In this document: positions 17,535-25,970 of the stretch, piece after piece
How positions within the stretch are numbered: the stretch's first letter is position 1
Layout: every line of letters starts with the position of its first letter
Origin: Microbacterium sp. LWH11-1.2
GTDB lineage: Bacteria; Actinomycetota; Actinomycetes; Actinomycetales; Microbacteriaceae
Assembly (NCBI RefSeq): GCF_038397745.1
Contig: NZ_CP151636.1
Location: 2,232,001-2,296,000, forward strand
Length of the DNA: 64,000 bases
Direction of reading: 5' to 3'
Made by a program: the position numbers and the translations under genes
The notes under the pieces: model-generated
The model's database searches: none
Seen by the model: the letters and a program-made list of their open reading frames with translations, nothing else
Told to the model about the DNA's origin: nothing

Positions 17535-19226
17535 TCACAGCTCCAGACGGTCGAGGGGCTGGGTGTCCTCGAGCAGGTGCGCGGGTGTCGCCCGGGAAGG
17601 CGCGAGGGGGAGCGTGACCGTGAACGTCGCGCCGCCGCCGGGGGTCTCCGACACCGCCACCGAGCCGTGCAGCGCCTTCACGATCGAGGCGACGATCGCG
17701 AGCCCCAGTCCGGAGCCGCCGGTCTCTCTGGCGCGTGAGGTGTCGGCGCGCCAGAAGCGCTCGAAGATCTGCTCGCGGATCTGCGGGGGGATGCCCTCGC
17801 CGTGATCGACGACCGCGATGCTCCCGGTGCCCCGTACCCGGTCGGAGTCGACGACGATCTCGATGGGGCCGTCCTCAGGCGAGAACCGCCGCGCGTTGCC
17901 GAGGAGGTTGGTGACGACCTGGCGCACCTTGTTCTCCTCGCCGAGGACGATGGGCGGGGTGCGCACGGGGGTGTCGGGAACTTCGGTGAAGTCGATCGCC
18001 GGCGGCTGCTCCGGCTGTCGCGGTCGGCGACGCAGCCGCGCCAGAGTGCCGCGGGAGAGGCCGCGCGGCGTGAGCGGAGCGGCAGCCGGGGCAGGCACGG
18101 GGGCGATCCGCACGGTCGCGGTGTCCGTCACCTCGACCGTGCGGTCGATGACCGTGACCGTGCGCCCGGGGGCCGCGGCCCGCACGTCGAGAGCGGCATC
18201 GCGGGCGATGGGGCGCAGGTCGAGCGGTTCGATCTCGGGCTCGCGTTCCTCGTCGAGGCGGGCGAGAGCGAGGAGGTCCTCGACGAGGACGCCCATCCGG
18301 ATCGCCTCCTTCTCGATACGCTCCATGGCGCGCGCCGTGTCCTCCTCGCCCTGGATGGCACCCATCCGGTAGAGCTCCGCGTAGCCGCGGACGCTGACGA
18401 GCGGGGTGCGCAGCTCATGACTGGCATCGCCGATGAACCGGCGCATGTGCTGGACCGTGCGATCGCGCTGAGCGAGGGAGCGGTCCACGCGATCGAGCAT
18501 GGTGTTGATGGCGCTGTTCAGGCGGCCCACCTCGGTGGTGGGCTCGAGGTCGGTGAGCCGCTGGCGGAAGTCGCCGGCGGCGATCGACATGGCGGTGGCC
18601 TCGACCTGACCCAGTCGGCGGAACGTGAGCGTGACGAGACCGCGGGTGAGGAGGGCCGCGATGAGGATCGTGATCAGCGCGATCGTGATGTAGATGCCGA
18701 AATACTGGCTGAGGATGCGATCGACCTCGGCGAGCGGCATGGCGACGACCTGGATGCGCAGTTCGCCGCCGTCGCCCGGAACCGTGGCGACGGCGGCGCG
18801 GTACACGGATGCATCCGCACCCGGAAGATCGAAGGTCGTGTCGGCCTCCGACTGCGCCTTCGCGAGGGGGTAGCTCTCCGGGAAGAGCGGTCCTGCCTCC
18901 GACGCGTCCGCGGTCGAGGCCTGCAGCACGCCGTCGGCGTCGTAGATCGCGAACGCGAAGTCACGGGGCTGCTGGTCGCGCGGCGTGTAGATCGTGTCGC
19001 CTTCGACGGTCGTCATCTCGAAGTAGCGGTCTGCGAGGTCGCTGGAGACGAGCGCCGGAAGCTGGGCGTCGATGTTCCCGACGAGTGCCGTGCGCAGGAT
19101 CGGGACCGTGCCGATCCCGGCGACGAGCAGACCGAGGGCGAGCACCGCGACGGTGACGCCCGTGACCTTCGCCCGCAGGCTGGTCCGCCGCCACCAGCTG
19201 GTGACCGCATCGGGCTTGTGCGCCAT
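17535..19226 (-). CDS. OmpR-partner sensor histidine kinase
   Basis: A 563-aa two-helix sensor kinase. Transmembrane helix 1 (about 19-40), an extracellular sensor domain (about 45-160), helix 2 (about 168-190), a HAMP linker, then HisKA with the phospho-acceptor His in GDASHELRTPLVSVRGYAE. The ATPase domain has N, G1 and G2 boxes (NLLGNARRFS, VVDHGEGIP, GGSGLGLAIV). A variable insert of about 50 residues rich in Pro and Arg interrupts the ATPase region before the N-box. It follows the response regulator gene (58-base gap) and forms a pair with it. Signal unknown. Confidence 0.93.
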   Translation of the reverse strand: MAHKPDAVTSWWRRTSLRAKVTGVTVAVLALGLLVAGIGTVPILRTALVGNIDAQLPALVSSDLADRYFEMTTVEGDTIYTPRDQQPRDFAFAIYDADGVLQASTADASEAGPLFPESYPLAKAQSEADTTFDLPGADASVYRAAVATVPGDGGELRIQVVAMPLAEVDRILSQYFGIYITIALITILIAALLTRGLVTLTFRRLGQVEATAMSIAAGDFRQRLTDLEPTTEVGRLNSAINTMLDRVDRSLAQRDRTVQHMRRFIGDASHELRTPLVSVRGYAELYRMGAIQGEEDTARAMERIEKEAIRMGVLVEDLLALARLDEEREPEIEPLDLRPIARDAALDVRAAAPGRTVTVIDRTVEVTDTATVRIAPVPAPAAAPLTPRGLSRGTLARLRRRPRQPEQPPAIDFTEVPDTPVRTPPIVLGEENKVRQVVTNLLGNARRFSPEDGPIEIVVDSDRVRGTGSIAVVDHGEGIPPQIREQIFERFWRADTSRARETGGSGLGLAIVASIVKALHGSVAVSETPGGGATFTVTLPLAPSRATPAHLLEDTQPLDRLEL

Positions 19227-19284
19227 GCGGTCCTCCCGGGTGCGGCGTCTGCGCCGCGGAACGGCGTCGGGGGTCGTGCGGTCG

Positions 19285-19977
19285 TCAGACCGTCTTGCCG
19301 ACCTTGAGCATGTATCCGAAGCCGCGCTTCGTCTGGATCAGCGACTCCTCGGTGTGCGGATCGATCTTGCGACGGAGGTAGGAGATGTAACTCTCCACGA
19401 TGCCGGCGTCGCCGTTGAAGTCGTACTCCCAGACGTGGTCGAGGATCTGCGCCTTCGACAGCACGCGGTTCGGGTTCAGCATCAGGTAGCGCAGCAGCTT
19501 GAACTCGGTGGGGCTGAGCTCGATCGCCTCCTTGCCGACGTGGACGTCGTGAGTGTCCTGGTCCATCGACAGCTCACCCGCGCGGATGATCGACTCCTCG
19601 TCGGCCTGCATGGTGCGGCGGAGGATCGCCTGCGCCCTGGCGACGATCTCGTCGAGACTGAACGGCTTGGTGACGTAGTCGTCGCCGCCGGCGTTGAGTC
19701 CCTCGATCTTGTCCTCGGTGCCGTCCTTCGCCGTGAGGAACAGGATCGGAGCCGTGAATCCGGCACCGCGGAGCCGCTTCGTCACGCTGAAGCCGTTCAT
19801 GTCCGGGAGCATGACGTCGAGGATGATGAGGTCCGGCTCCTCCTCGAGGACGGCCGAGATCGTGGCGGCGCCGTTGGCCACCGTCTTCACCTGGAATCCG
19901 GCGAAGCTGAGACCCGTGGAGAGCAGGTCGCGGATGTTGGGCTCGTCATCGACGACCAGGATGCGCGCATCAGTCAT
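19285..19977 (-). CDS. OmpR/PhoB-type response regulator
   Basis: A 230-aa regulator. The receiver domain has VVDDEPN, the phospho-acceptor Asp in LIILDVMLPDMNG and Lys in VTKPFS; the winged-helix domain contains LSPTEFKLLRYLMLNPNRV, visible in part as LSPTEFKLL, and ends with TKRGFGYML. The start at 19977 gives the usual length. It is the first gene of the pair with the downstream kinase. It resembles TrcR/TcrX-like regulators of Actinobacteria. The CPBP protease gene diverges from it and could be a target, which is only inference. Confidence 0.94.
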   Translation of the reverse strand: MTDARILVVDDEPNIRDLLSTGLSFAGFQVKTVANGAATISAVLEEEPDLIILDVMLPDMNGFSVTKRLRGAGFTAPILFLTAKDGTEDKIEGLNAGGDDYVTKPFSLDEIVARAQAILRRTMQADEESIIRAGELSMDQDTHDVHVGKEAIELSPTEFKLLRYLMLNPNRVLSKAQILDHVWEYDFNGDAGIVESYISYLRRKIDPHTEESLIQTKRGFGYMLKVGKTV

Positions 19978-20109
19978 GTCCCCATTATGGTGACTTCGGC
20001 AATGCGGATGCTGACTATTGTCCGGAACGGCGGGGTGTCGCCTCCGACGAGCCGCGAAATCCTCCCGTGGTCGGATGCGATCCACAGCCGCACCCGAGAG
20101 GATCGATGC

Positions 20110-21132
20110 ATGAGCTCGACCGAGGACGACATCGCCGCCCCCGTACCCGTCACCGCCGCGCAGACGCCCGCGCCGGCCGAACAGATCGCCTTCCACCGTC
20201 TCGCGCGTGTGCGCCCGCGGTATCGCTGGTGGCGGGTGCTGCTCACGGGGCTCGTCGCCCTCGCGTTCTACGTGGTGCTGCTGCTGCTCCTCATGGTCCC
20301 GGTGGGCGTCGCGTCGGTGCTGGTACCGGAATGGGGCGCCGAGCTGCAGATGCTCCTGGTGACCATGGAGTACTTCGACCTCGACCGTCCCTGGCTTCTC
20401 GTGGTCCTCGTGCTGCCGCTGATCCTGATGATCCCGCCCCTCCTGCTGGCCTCGCGCATCGTCGAGGGACGCGGGGTGGGGCTGCTGTCGTCCGTGGCGG
20501 GGCGGCTGCGGCTCGGCTGGCTCGGCAGGAGCCTGCTGCTCGCCCTGGCCGTCTTCGCGGTGTACTTCGCCGTGTCCCTCGGCCTCTCGGCGGTCACGGG
20601 CACCGAGGTCGTCGCCGACTTCTCGCACCCGAACCTCTGGATCATGGTGCTGCTCGTGCTCCTGCTGATCCCCTTCCAGGCGGCCGCCGAGGAGTACGTC
20701 TTCCGGGGCTACCTGATGCAGCTCGTCGGCGGCTGGCTGCGGCATCCGGCGTTCGCGATCCTGCTGCCGGTCCCGCTGTTCGTGCTCGGCCACGGATACG
20801 ACGTCTGGGGCGCGGCGAGCGTGGGGGTCTTCGCGATCGTCGCCGCCTGGCTGTGCTGGCGGACGGGCGGTCTCGAGGCGGCGATCTCGCTGCACATCGT
20901 GAACAACGTGCTCATCTTCCTGTTCGGGTCCGTCGGGATGGTCGACGCGAACGCGACCTCCGGCACTCCGGTCGATCTGCTCGCATCGACAGCGGCGATG
21001 GTCGTCTACGCGCTGCTTGCCGATCGGTGGGCGCGCCGGCTCGGCATCGCGCGAACGCTCGCTGTGGCGCCGATCCCGGCGTCGCGCGGCGCCGAGGGAA
21101 CCCATCGTCTGGACACCGTGATCCACGGCTGA
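20110..21132 (+). CDS. CPBP-family intramembrane metalloprotease
   Basis: A 340-aa membrane protein with about eight helices. The CPBP/Abi motifs are present: the Glu-Glu plus Arg box in AAEEYVFRGYLMQ, the metal-binding His in LGHGYD, and His/Asn in HIVNN near the end. Such proteases (relatives of Rce1) cleave membrane substrates or act in bacteriocin immunity. The start at 20110 was chosen because GAGAGGAT precedes it; the long upstream frame overlaps the response regulator gene and is spurious. Divergent from the OmpR-type pair. Confidence 0.9.
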   Translation: MSSTEDDIAAPVPVTAAQTPAPAEQIAFHRLARVRPRYRWWRVLLTGLVALAFYVVLLLLLMVPVGVASVLVPEWGAELQMLLVTMEYFDLDRPWLLVVLVLPLILMIPPLLLASRIVEGRGVGLLSSVAGRLRLGWLGRSLLLALAVFAVYFAVSLGLSAVTGTEVVADFSHPNLWIMVLLVLLLIPFQAAAEEYVFRGYLMQLVGGWLRHPAFAILLPVPLFVLGHGYDVWGAASVGVFAIVAAWLCWRTGGLEAAISLHIVNNVLIFLFGSVGMVDANATSGTPVDLLASTAAMVVYALLADRWARRLGIARTLAVAPIPASRGAEGTHRLDTVIHG

Positions 21133-21156
21133 CCGCGGGTAGCGGTCCGGAGGGGA

Positions 21157-22797
21157 TCAGGCTGCGATCGCGTCGGCGTCCATGATCGTGTAGCTGTAGC
21201 CCTGCTCGGCGAGGAAGCGCTGGCGGTTCTGCGCGTAGTCCTGGTCGATCGTGTCGCGGGCCACGAGCGTGTAGAAGCTCGCCGTGTGGCCCGACTGCTT
21301 CGGCCGCAGCAGGCGACCGAGGCGCTGGGCCTCCTCCTGGCGGGATCCGAAGGAACCGGAGACCTGGATGGCGACGGATGCCTCGGGCAGGTCGATCGAG
21401 AAGTTCGCCACCTTCGAGACCACGAGCAGCGAGATGTCGCCCTCGCGGAACGCGCGATAGAGCTCCTCGCGTTCGTCCACGGGGGTCGCACCGGTGATCT
21501 GGGGAGCGTCCAGCGCTTCGGAGAGCGACTCGAGCTGGTCGAGGTACTGCCCGATCACCAGGATGCGCTCTCCCGGGTGCTTCGCGATCAGCTCGCGCAC
21601 GGCCTGGACCTTGGCGGGAGCGGATGCCGCGAGGCGATAGCGCTCGTCGTCGGTCGCCGCCGCGTACTCGAGCCGGTCGCTCGGCGGAAGGTCGACGCGC
21701 ACCTCGTAGCAGGCGGCGGGGGAGATGAACCCCTGCGCCTCGATCTGCTTCCACGGAGCGTCGAACCGCTTGGGGCCGATCAGGCTGAAGACGTCGCCCT
21801 CGCGGCCGTCCTCGCGGACGAGCGTCGCGGTGAGTCCGATCCGTCGCCGGGCCTGGAGATCGGCGGTGAGCTTGAACACCGGAGCGGGGAGGAGGTGCAC
21901 CTCGTCGTACACGATGAGACCCCAGTCGAGGGCGTCGAGCAGCGCCAGATGCGCGTACTCGCCCTTCCGCTTGGCCGTGAGGATCTGGTACGTCGCGATC
22001 GTGACGGGTTTGACCTCCTTGGCCTGACCGGAGTACTCGCCGATCTCCTCGGGCGTCAGGCTCGTGCGCTTGAGCAGCTCGTCGCGCCACTGCCGGGCCG
22101 AGACCGTGTTCGTCACGAGGATCAGCGTCGTGGTCTTGGTCGCGGCCATGGCGCCGGCGCCCACGATCGTCTTGCCCGCGCCGCAGGGGAGCACCACGAC
22201 GCCCGAGCCGTCCTTGGAGAAGGCGTCGACGGCATCCTGCTGGTACGGACGGATCTGCCAGCCGTCCTCGGCGAGGTCGATCTCGTGCGGGGTGCCGGGC
22301 GTGTAGCCGGCGAGGTCCTCGGCCGGCCAGCCGATCTTGAGCAGCTCCTGCTTGATCTGACCACGTGCCCACGCGTCGACGACGAATGTCGCAGGCGTCG
22401 GGTGCCCGATCAGCAGCGGCTGGATGCGCTTGTTGTTCGCGACCTGGGTCAGCACGGCGGGGTCGGACGAGCGCAGGATGAGCGTTCCCTCGTCGTCGCG
22501 CTCGATCACGAGCCGACCGTAGCGGTTGACGGTCTCCCGCAGATCGACCGCGACCGACGGCGGCACGGGGAAGCGCGACCAGCGGTCCAGCGTCTCGAGC
22601 ATGTCCTCGGCGGTGTGGCCGGCGGCCCGCGCGTTCCACAGCCCGAGCCGCGTGATCCGGTAGGTGTGGATGTGCTCGGGGGCGCGCTCCAGCTCCGCGA
22701 AGATCGCGAGTTCGTGCCGGGCGCTCTCGGCGTCGGCGTGGGCGACTTCGAGCAGCACGGTGCGATCGCTCTGGACGATCAGGGGGCCATCAGACAT
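21157..22797 (-). CDS. XPB-type DNA helicase
   Basis: A 546-aa superfamily-2 helicase like bacterial XPB/UvrH of mycobacteria. An N-terminal XPB domain (about 1-160) is followed by RecA-like domain 1 with Walker A in PCGAGKT (Lys about 209), the DEVH box (about 298-301) and TATLVRED. Domain 2 carries SKVANFSIDLP and the motif VI block EEAQRLGRLLRPK. It unwinds DNA with 3'-5' polarity in characterised homologues. It lies 36 bases after the helicase-associated-domain gene on the same strand, yet has its own -10 element (TAAACT), so it may be transcribed both ways. Confidence 0.94.
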   Translation of the reverse strand: MSDGPLIVQSDRTVLLEVAHADAESARHELAIFAELERAPEHIHTYRITRLGLWNARAAGHTAEDMLETLDRWSRFPVPPSVAVDLRETVNRYGRLVIERDDEGTLILRSSDPAVLTQVANNKRIQPLLIGHPTPATFVVDAWARGQIKQELLKIGWPAEDLAGYTPGTPHEIDLAEDGWQIRPYQQDAVDAFSKDGSGVVVLPCGAGKTIVGAGAMAATKTTTLILVTNTVSARQWRDELLKRTSLTPEEIGEYSGQAKEVKPVTIATYQILTAKRKGEYAHLALLDALDWGLIVYDEVHLLPAPVFKLTADLQARRRIGLTATLVREDGREGDVFSLIGPKRFDAPWKQIEAQGFISPAACYEVRVDLPPSDRLEYAAATDDERYRLAASAPAKVQAVRELIAKHPGERILVIGQYLDQLESLSEALDAPQITGATPVDEREELYRAFREGDISLLVVSKVANFSIDLPEASVAIQVSGSFGSRQEEAQRLGRLLRPKQSGHTASFYTLVARDTIDQDYAQNRQRFLAEQGYSYTIMDADAIAA

Positions 22798-22805
22798 AGC
22801 TGTCC

Positions 22806-22811
22806 AGTTTA
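22806..22811 (-). promoter_or_regulatory. -10 element of the XPB gene
   Basis: TAAACT on the minus strand lies 8 bases before the ATG at 22797. This suggests a leaderless message from a promoter inside the short intergenic gap. Confidence 0.5.
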
Positions 22812-22833
22812 CCGGGCGCGAGAGGTGCGGGGC

Positions 22834-24543
22834 CTACGGCGCGATGATCGATGCGGCCAGGATGCTCGAGACGGGGAGGGTGCGCTCGACGTCGGCTGCC
22901 CGATCGCGTCCGCGCAGGCGGCCTCCGCCGATCCCGGTGGCCTCGAGCAGGAGTTCGCGCGTCGACCCGTCCGGCATCCCCACCGTGACCTGCAGCACGG
23001 CCTTGGCGCGGACCGCCGCTTCGAGCTCGCGGTCGAGCCATGCCGCATCGGCATCCGGGCCCTGATGGTCGCGCAGGCGCGCGATCAGTCCGTTCAGATC
23101 GCGATCGTCGGCGGGCGCGGCCGTGACGGGAAGTGCAGGATGCCGTTCCCGCACCGGGATGGCGCCGTCTGCCCCGACCAGGGTCGCCGGGTAGCGCGCG
23201 TCCGTGAGAGCCCAGTAGACGGTCTCCCGGCCGACGCGAGTGGTGAGCGACTCGGCGTGCTTCGCGAGCGCGAGCGGGCGCAGGGACTGGTCGACCGCCA
23301 TGGCCTGGATGAGGTGGAGGTCGGTGCTCTCGATGCGCGTGCGGCCGGTCTCATCGTCGGTGGAGACGCGGACGAGGCCGTGCCGCTGCGCGGTCTGGGC
23401 GACCAGGTAGCTGAGCGGCTGCGGGATCCCCGTGAGGGAGATCCCCTTCAGGAACTCGAGGATCGACTCCTCGGACTCGCCGGCGACGAAGGCGTGGGCC
23501 ATCGACTCCGCGGTGAAGCGGTACGACGACGCCTGCGCAGCTGACTCGCGGGCGGCGATGGCGCGGAGGCGCACGTCGAGCGCGGGCTCGAGCGGTCCCG
23601 GCGCGATCGCGGTGAGATCGTTCTGCAGGAAGATGCGATCGACCTCGGCGGGGAGCAGGCGGACGAGCGCGGCAGGGTCGACATCCTCGCCGCGACGCAC
23701 GGACGCCGCCCATTCGGGTTCGGTGCCGTCCTCCGCGACCAGGCCGAGAAGGCGCGCCGCCTCGCGCAGGAGGCGGGAGCGCTCCGGCCACGACGGATCC
23801 CACGGATGCGCGAGCGGCCAGGCCTCAGGGGGAATCCACCCGCCGCTCGGGGCGCGGACGCCGCGCGGAAGCGCGGCGCGGAAGCTCGTCACGAGGACGG
23901 TCCAGCGATCCGCGACGGAGGATCGCAACCAGGTCTCCGCCGAGGCCGTGGTGCGCAGCCGACGGTCCGCGGTGACCGCGAGTCCGGCGTCGAGGGCGAT
24001 GGAGAGGAGCGTGTCGACGATGTCGGCCGAGATCCCCGAATCCGCGAGCTGGCGCTTCTCGCCGGCGCTGATGCTGCCGCCGGCGAGCAGCGCGAACGGT
24101 GTCTCGCGGGCGACGAGCAGCACATCGGCGAGCACGGCGACCGTGGTGAACGCTCGCTCCGCCGCGTGCGCGGCCGCGGTCTCCGCTGCCTGCCCCGGGG
24201 CTGCGACCTCGTCGACCTCGGCGACGGAGCGCCCGGCGAGCACCGACGCGAGCGGGGCATAGGGGGTGCCGTCCGGTCGGAGGAGTGCGAGTGCCGTGAG
24301 CGCATCGCGTTCGCGGCCGGCATCCTCGCCGTCGGTCGCTCGGAGCAGGGCCGCCGCCTCGGCGGCGGTGAGGGAGGGGAGGAGCTTCGTCAGGGCGGAC
24401 GCATCGAGCAGCGCCTCTGCGGCGTCGAAGAAATCCTGCCACGCGACATCCGGCCGCACCCCGCGGGACGACAGGAGGTGCCGCAGTGCGTCATCGCTCG
24501 ACGCGGCCAGCCAATCCGCCAGCGGTCGTGCGTGTGTGCTCAT
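22834..24543 (-). CDS. helicase-associated (XPB/Ssl2-like domain) protein
   Basis: A 569-aa protein that carries the helicase-associated domain (PF13625 type) in its C-terminal half, recognisable from the VRVSTDDETGRTRIESTDL strand region, seen in part as TRIESTDL. It has no Walker motifs, so it is not a helicase itself. The N-terminal 300 residues are Ala/Leu-rich helices, perhaps winged-helix. In Actinobacteria it is consistently next to the XPB helicase gene and probably acts as its partner. Function unproven. Complete reading frame. Confidence 0.87.
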   Translation of the reverse strand: MSTHARPLADWLAASSDDALRHLLSSRGVRPDVAWQDFFDAAEALLDASALTKLLPSLTAAEAAALLRATDGEDAGRERDALTALALLRPDGTPYAPLASVLAGRSVAEVDEVAAPGQAAETAAAHAAERAFTTVAVLADVLLVARETPFALLAGGSISAGEKRQLADSGISADIVDTLLSIALDAGLAVTADRRLRTTASAETWLRSSVADRWTVLVTSFRAALPRGVRAPSGGWIPPEAWPLAHPWDPSWPERSRLLREAARLLGLVAEDGTEPEWAASVRRGEDVDPAALVRLLPAEVDRIFLQNDLTAIAPGPLEPALDVRLRAIAARESAAQASSYRFTAESMAHAFVAGESEESILEFLKGISLTGIPQPLSYLVAQTAQRHGLVRVSTDDETGRTRIESTDLHLIQAMAVDQSLRPLALAKHAESLTTRVGRETVYWALTDARYPATLVGADGAIPVRERHPALPVTAAPADDRDLNGLIARLRDHQGPDADAAWLDRELEAAVRAKAVLQVTVGMPDGSTRELLLEATGIGGGRLRGRDRAADVERTLPVSSILAASIIAP

Positions 24544-24553
24544 GGGCGCTGCC

Positions 24554-24829
24554 TCAGGAACGCGATGCCGCGCGACCCTTTCGGATGAAGCTCATCACGA
24601 GCAGCGCGATGATCATGACGAAGGCGACCGGCAGTCCCCAGAACGGGATCGCGGCGATCACCGGCCACAGTCCCTCGCCGAAGGCGGACTGGTCCATGCC
24701 GACGGCGGTGCCGATGATGATGGCGAAGAAGCAGATCACGGATGCCGCCGCGATTCCGAGCGCGGAGAACGCGAGGATGCGATCCACCCGGCGGACGGGA
24801 ATCTCCGGTTCGGAATTCTGCGTGCTCAT
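24554..24829 (-). CDS. small two-helix membrane protein
   Basis: A 91-aa protein of unknown function. A short hydrophilic N-terminus is followed by two transmembrane helices (about 23-47 and 58-80), with a basic tail RKGRAASRS that should face the cytoplasm. The ATG at 24829 gives a sensible topology; the frame extends upstream but without a better start. It precedes the helicase-associated gene by 10 bases on the same strand. Divergent from the cold-shock gene. Confidence 0.72.
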   Translation of the reverse strand: MSTQNSEPEIPVRRVDRILAFSALGIAAASVICFFAIIIGTAVGMDQSAFGEGLWPVIAAIPFWGLPVAFVMIIALLVMSFIRKGRAASRS

Positions 24830-24948
24830 CCGTCTCACCCTACTCGCACCGTGGCCTCGATTCCGCCGGTCCGGCGACCGGTAGGCTGGGAGAGCGCGCG
24901 CAACTGCCTGCGCACTCTTCTGCATACCGATTTCAGCGAGGTTCTCCC

Positions 24949-25329
24949 ATGCCCACCGGCAAGGTCAGGTTCTACGACGAAGACAAGGGTTTCGGCTTCA
25001 TCGCCAGCGATGACGGCCAGGACGTCTTCCTGCACGCCTCAGCGATGCCCACCGGCACCGCGGTGAAGGCGGGAGCGCGCGTGGAGTTCGGAGTGGCGGA
25101 CGGCAAGCGCGGTCTGCAGGCGCTCTCGGTGCGCGTGCTCGAGGCACCGCCGAGCCTGTCCAAGGCCAAGCGGATCCCGGCCGATGACATGGCGATCATC
25201 GTCGAGGACCTCGTGAAGCTCCTCGACACCATCGGCGGAGACCTGCGTCGCGGACGCTATCCGTCGTCCGGACACGGCCGCAAGATCGCGGCCGTCCTGC
25301 GCAAGGTCGCCGATGACCTCGAAGCCTGA
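24949..25329 (+). CDS. cold-shock-domain protein with C-terminal extension
   Basis: A 126-aa protein. Residues 1-65 are a cold-shock domain with the RNA-binding motifs KGFGFIA (RNP1) and DVFLHAS (RNP2), which binds single-stranded RNA or DNA. A C-terminal extension of about 60 residues, helical and Lys/Arg-rich, is shared by long Csp proteins of Actinobacteria. A TAGGCT at 24882-24887 is the likely -10, giving a 5' leader of about 55 bases. The gene overlaps the DUF3027 gene by 17 bases, so the two are coupled. Confidence 0.9.
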   Translation: MPTGKVRFYDEDKGFGFIASDDGQDVFLHASAMPTGTAVKAGARVEFGVADGKRGLQALSVRVLEAPPSLSKAKRIPADDMAIIVEDLVKLLDTIGGDLRRGRYPSSGHGRKIAAVLRKVADDLEA

Positions 25330-25951
25330 CGCCGACGCGCGTCTCCTCGACGCCCACGATCTCGCGCTGGACGCCCTCCGCGAGATCACTCCCGCGACCT
25401 CGATCGGCCCCGCCGCGGGTTACCTCCTGGAGGACGACGGGTCGGTCTCGCTGCGGTTCGAGAACCGGCTTCCCGGCTATCCCGGGTGGTACTGGACCGT
25501 GACGGTCGCCCGCGTCGACGACGCGGAGCCGACCGTGCTCGAGGTCGAGCTGCTCCCCGGTGACGGCGCCCTGCTCGCACCCGAGTGGGTCCCGTGGGCC
25601 GAGCGCCTCGCGGACTACCGTGCGCACCAGGTCGAGCTCGCCGAGCAGGCGGCCGCCGAGGCCGCCGAGTCCGGCGAGGCCCTGGACGACGATGCCGATG
25701 ACATCGACGAGGACGCGGAAGAACTCGACGACGACGATCTCGAGGACGACGACGAAGAGGACGGCCACGCCACGGTCCTCCACGCCGGCGACGTCGACGG
25801 GGTCGACATCGACGAGCTCGACCCGAGCGTGTCCGACGAGGACTCGACGGATGACGGCTTCGACGAGGATGAAGACGACGCCGAGGAAGACGACGCGGAC
25901 GAAGACCTCGACGACGATGCCGACGAGGACGACTCCGACGACGAGGAGTGA
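25313..25951 (+). CDS. DUF3027 protein with very acidic tail
   Basis: A 212-aa protein. The first 110 residues are the actinobacterial DUF3027 domain, with the Trp-rich stretch YPGWYWTVTV and LLPGDGALLAPEWVPW. From about residue 120 on the chain is almost only Asp and Glu with few other residues, an intrinsically disordered acidic tail of about 90 residues. Function unknown. The 17-base overlap with the cold-shock-domain gene points to a joint role, perhaps in RNA metabolism; the tail may mimic nucleic acid (inference). Confidence 0.88.
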   Translation: MTSKPDADARLLDAHDLALDALREITPATSIGPAAGYLLEDDGSVSLRFENRLPGYPGWYWTVTVARVDDAEPTVLEVELLPGDGALLAPEWVPWAERLADYRAHQVELAEQAAAEAAESGEALDDDADDIDEDAEELDDDDLEDDDEEDGHATVLHAGDVDGVDIDELDPSVSDEDSTDDGFDEDEDDAEEDDADEDLDDDADEDDSDDEE

Positions 25952-25954
25952 CGC

Positions 25955-25970
25955 CGGCGCTCAGGCGCCG
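25955..25970. terminator. small hairpin between convergent DUF3027 and serC genes
   Basis: CGGCGC/GCGCCG with a 4-base loop. The serC stop codon lies in the loop. It could weakly terminate both convergent transcripts. Confidence 0.35.
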
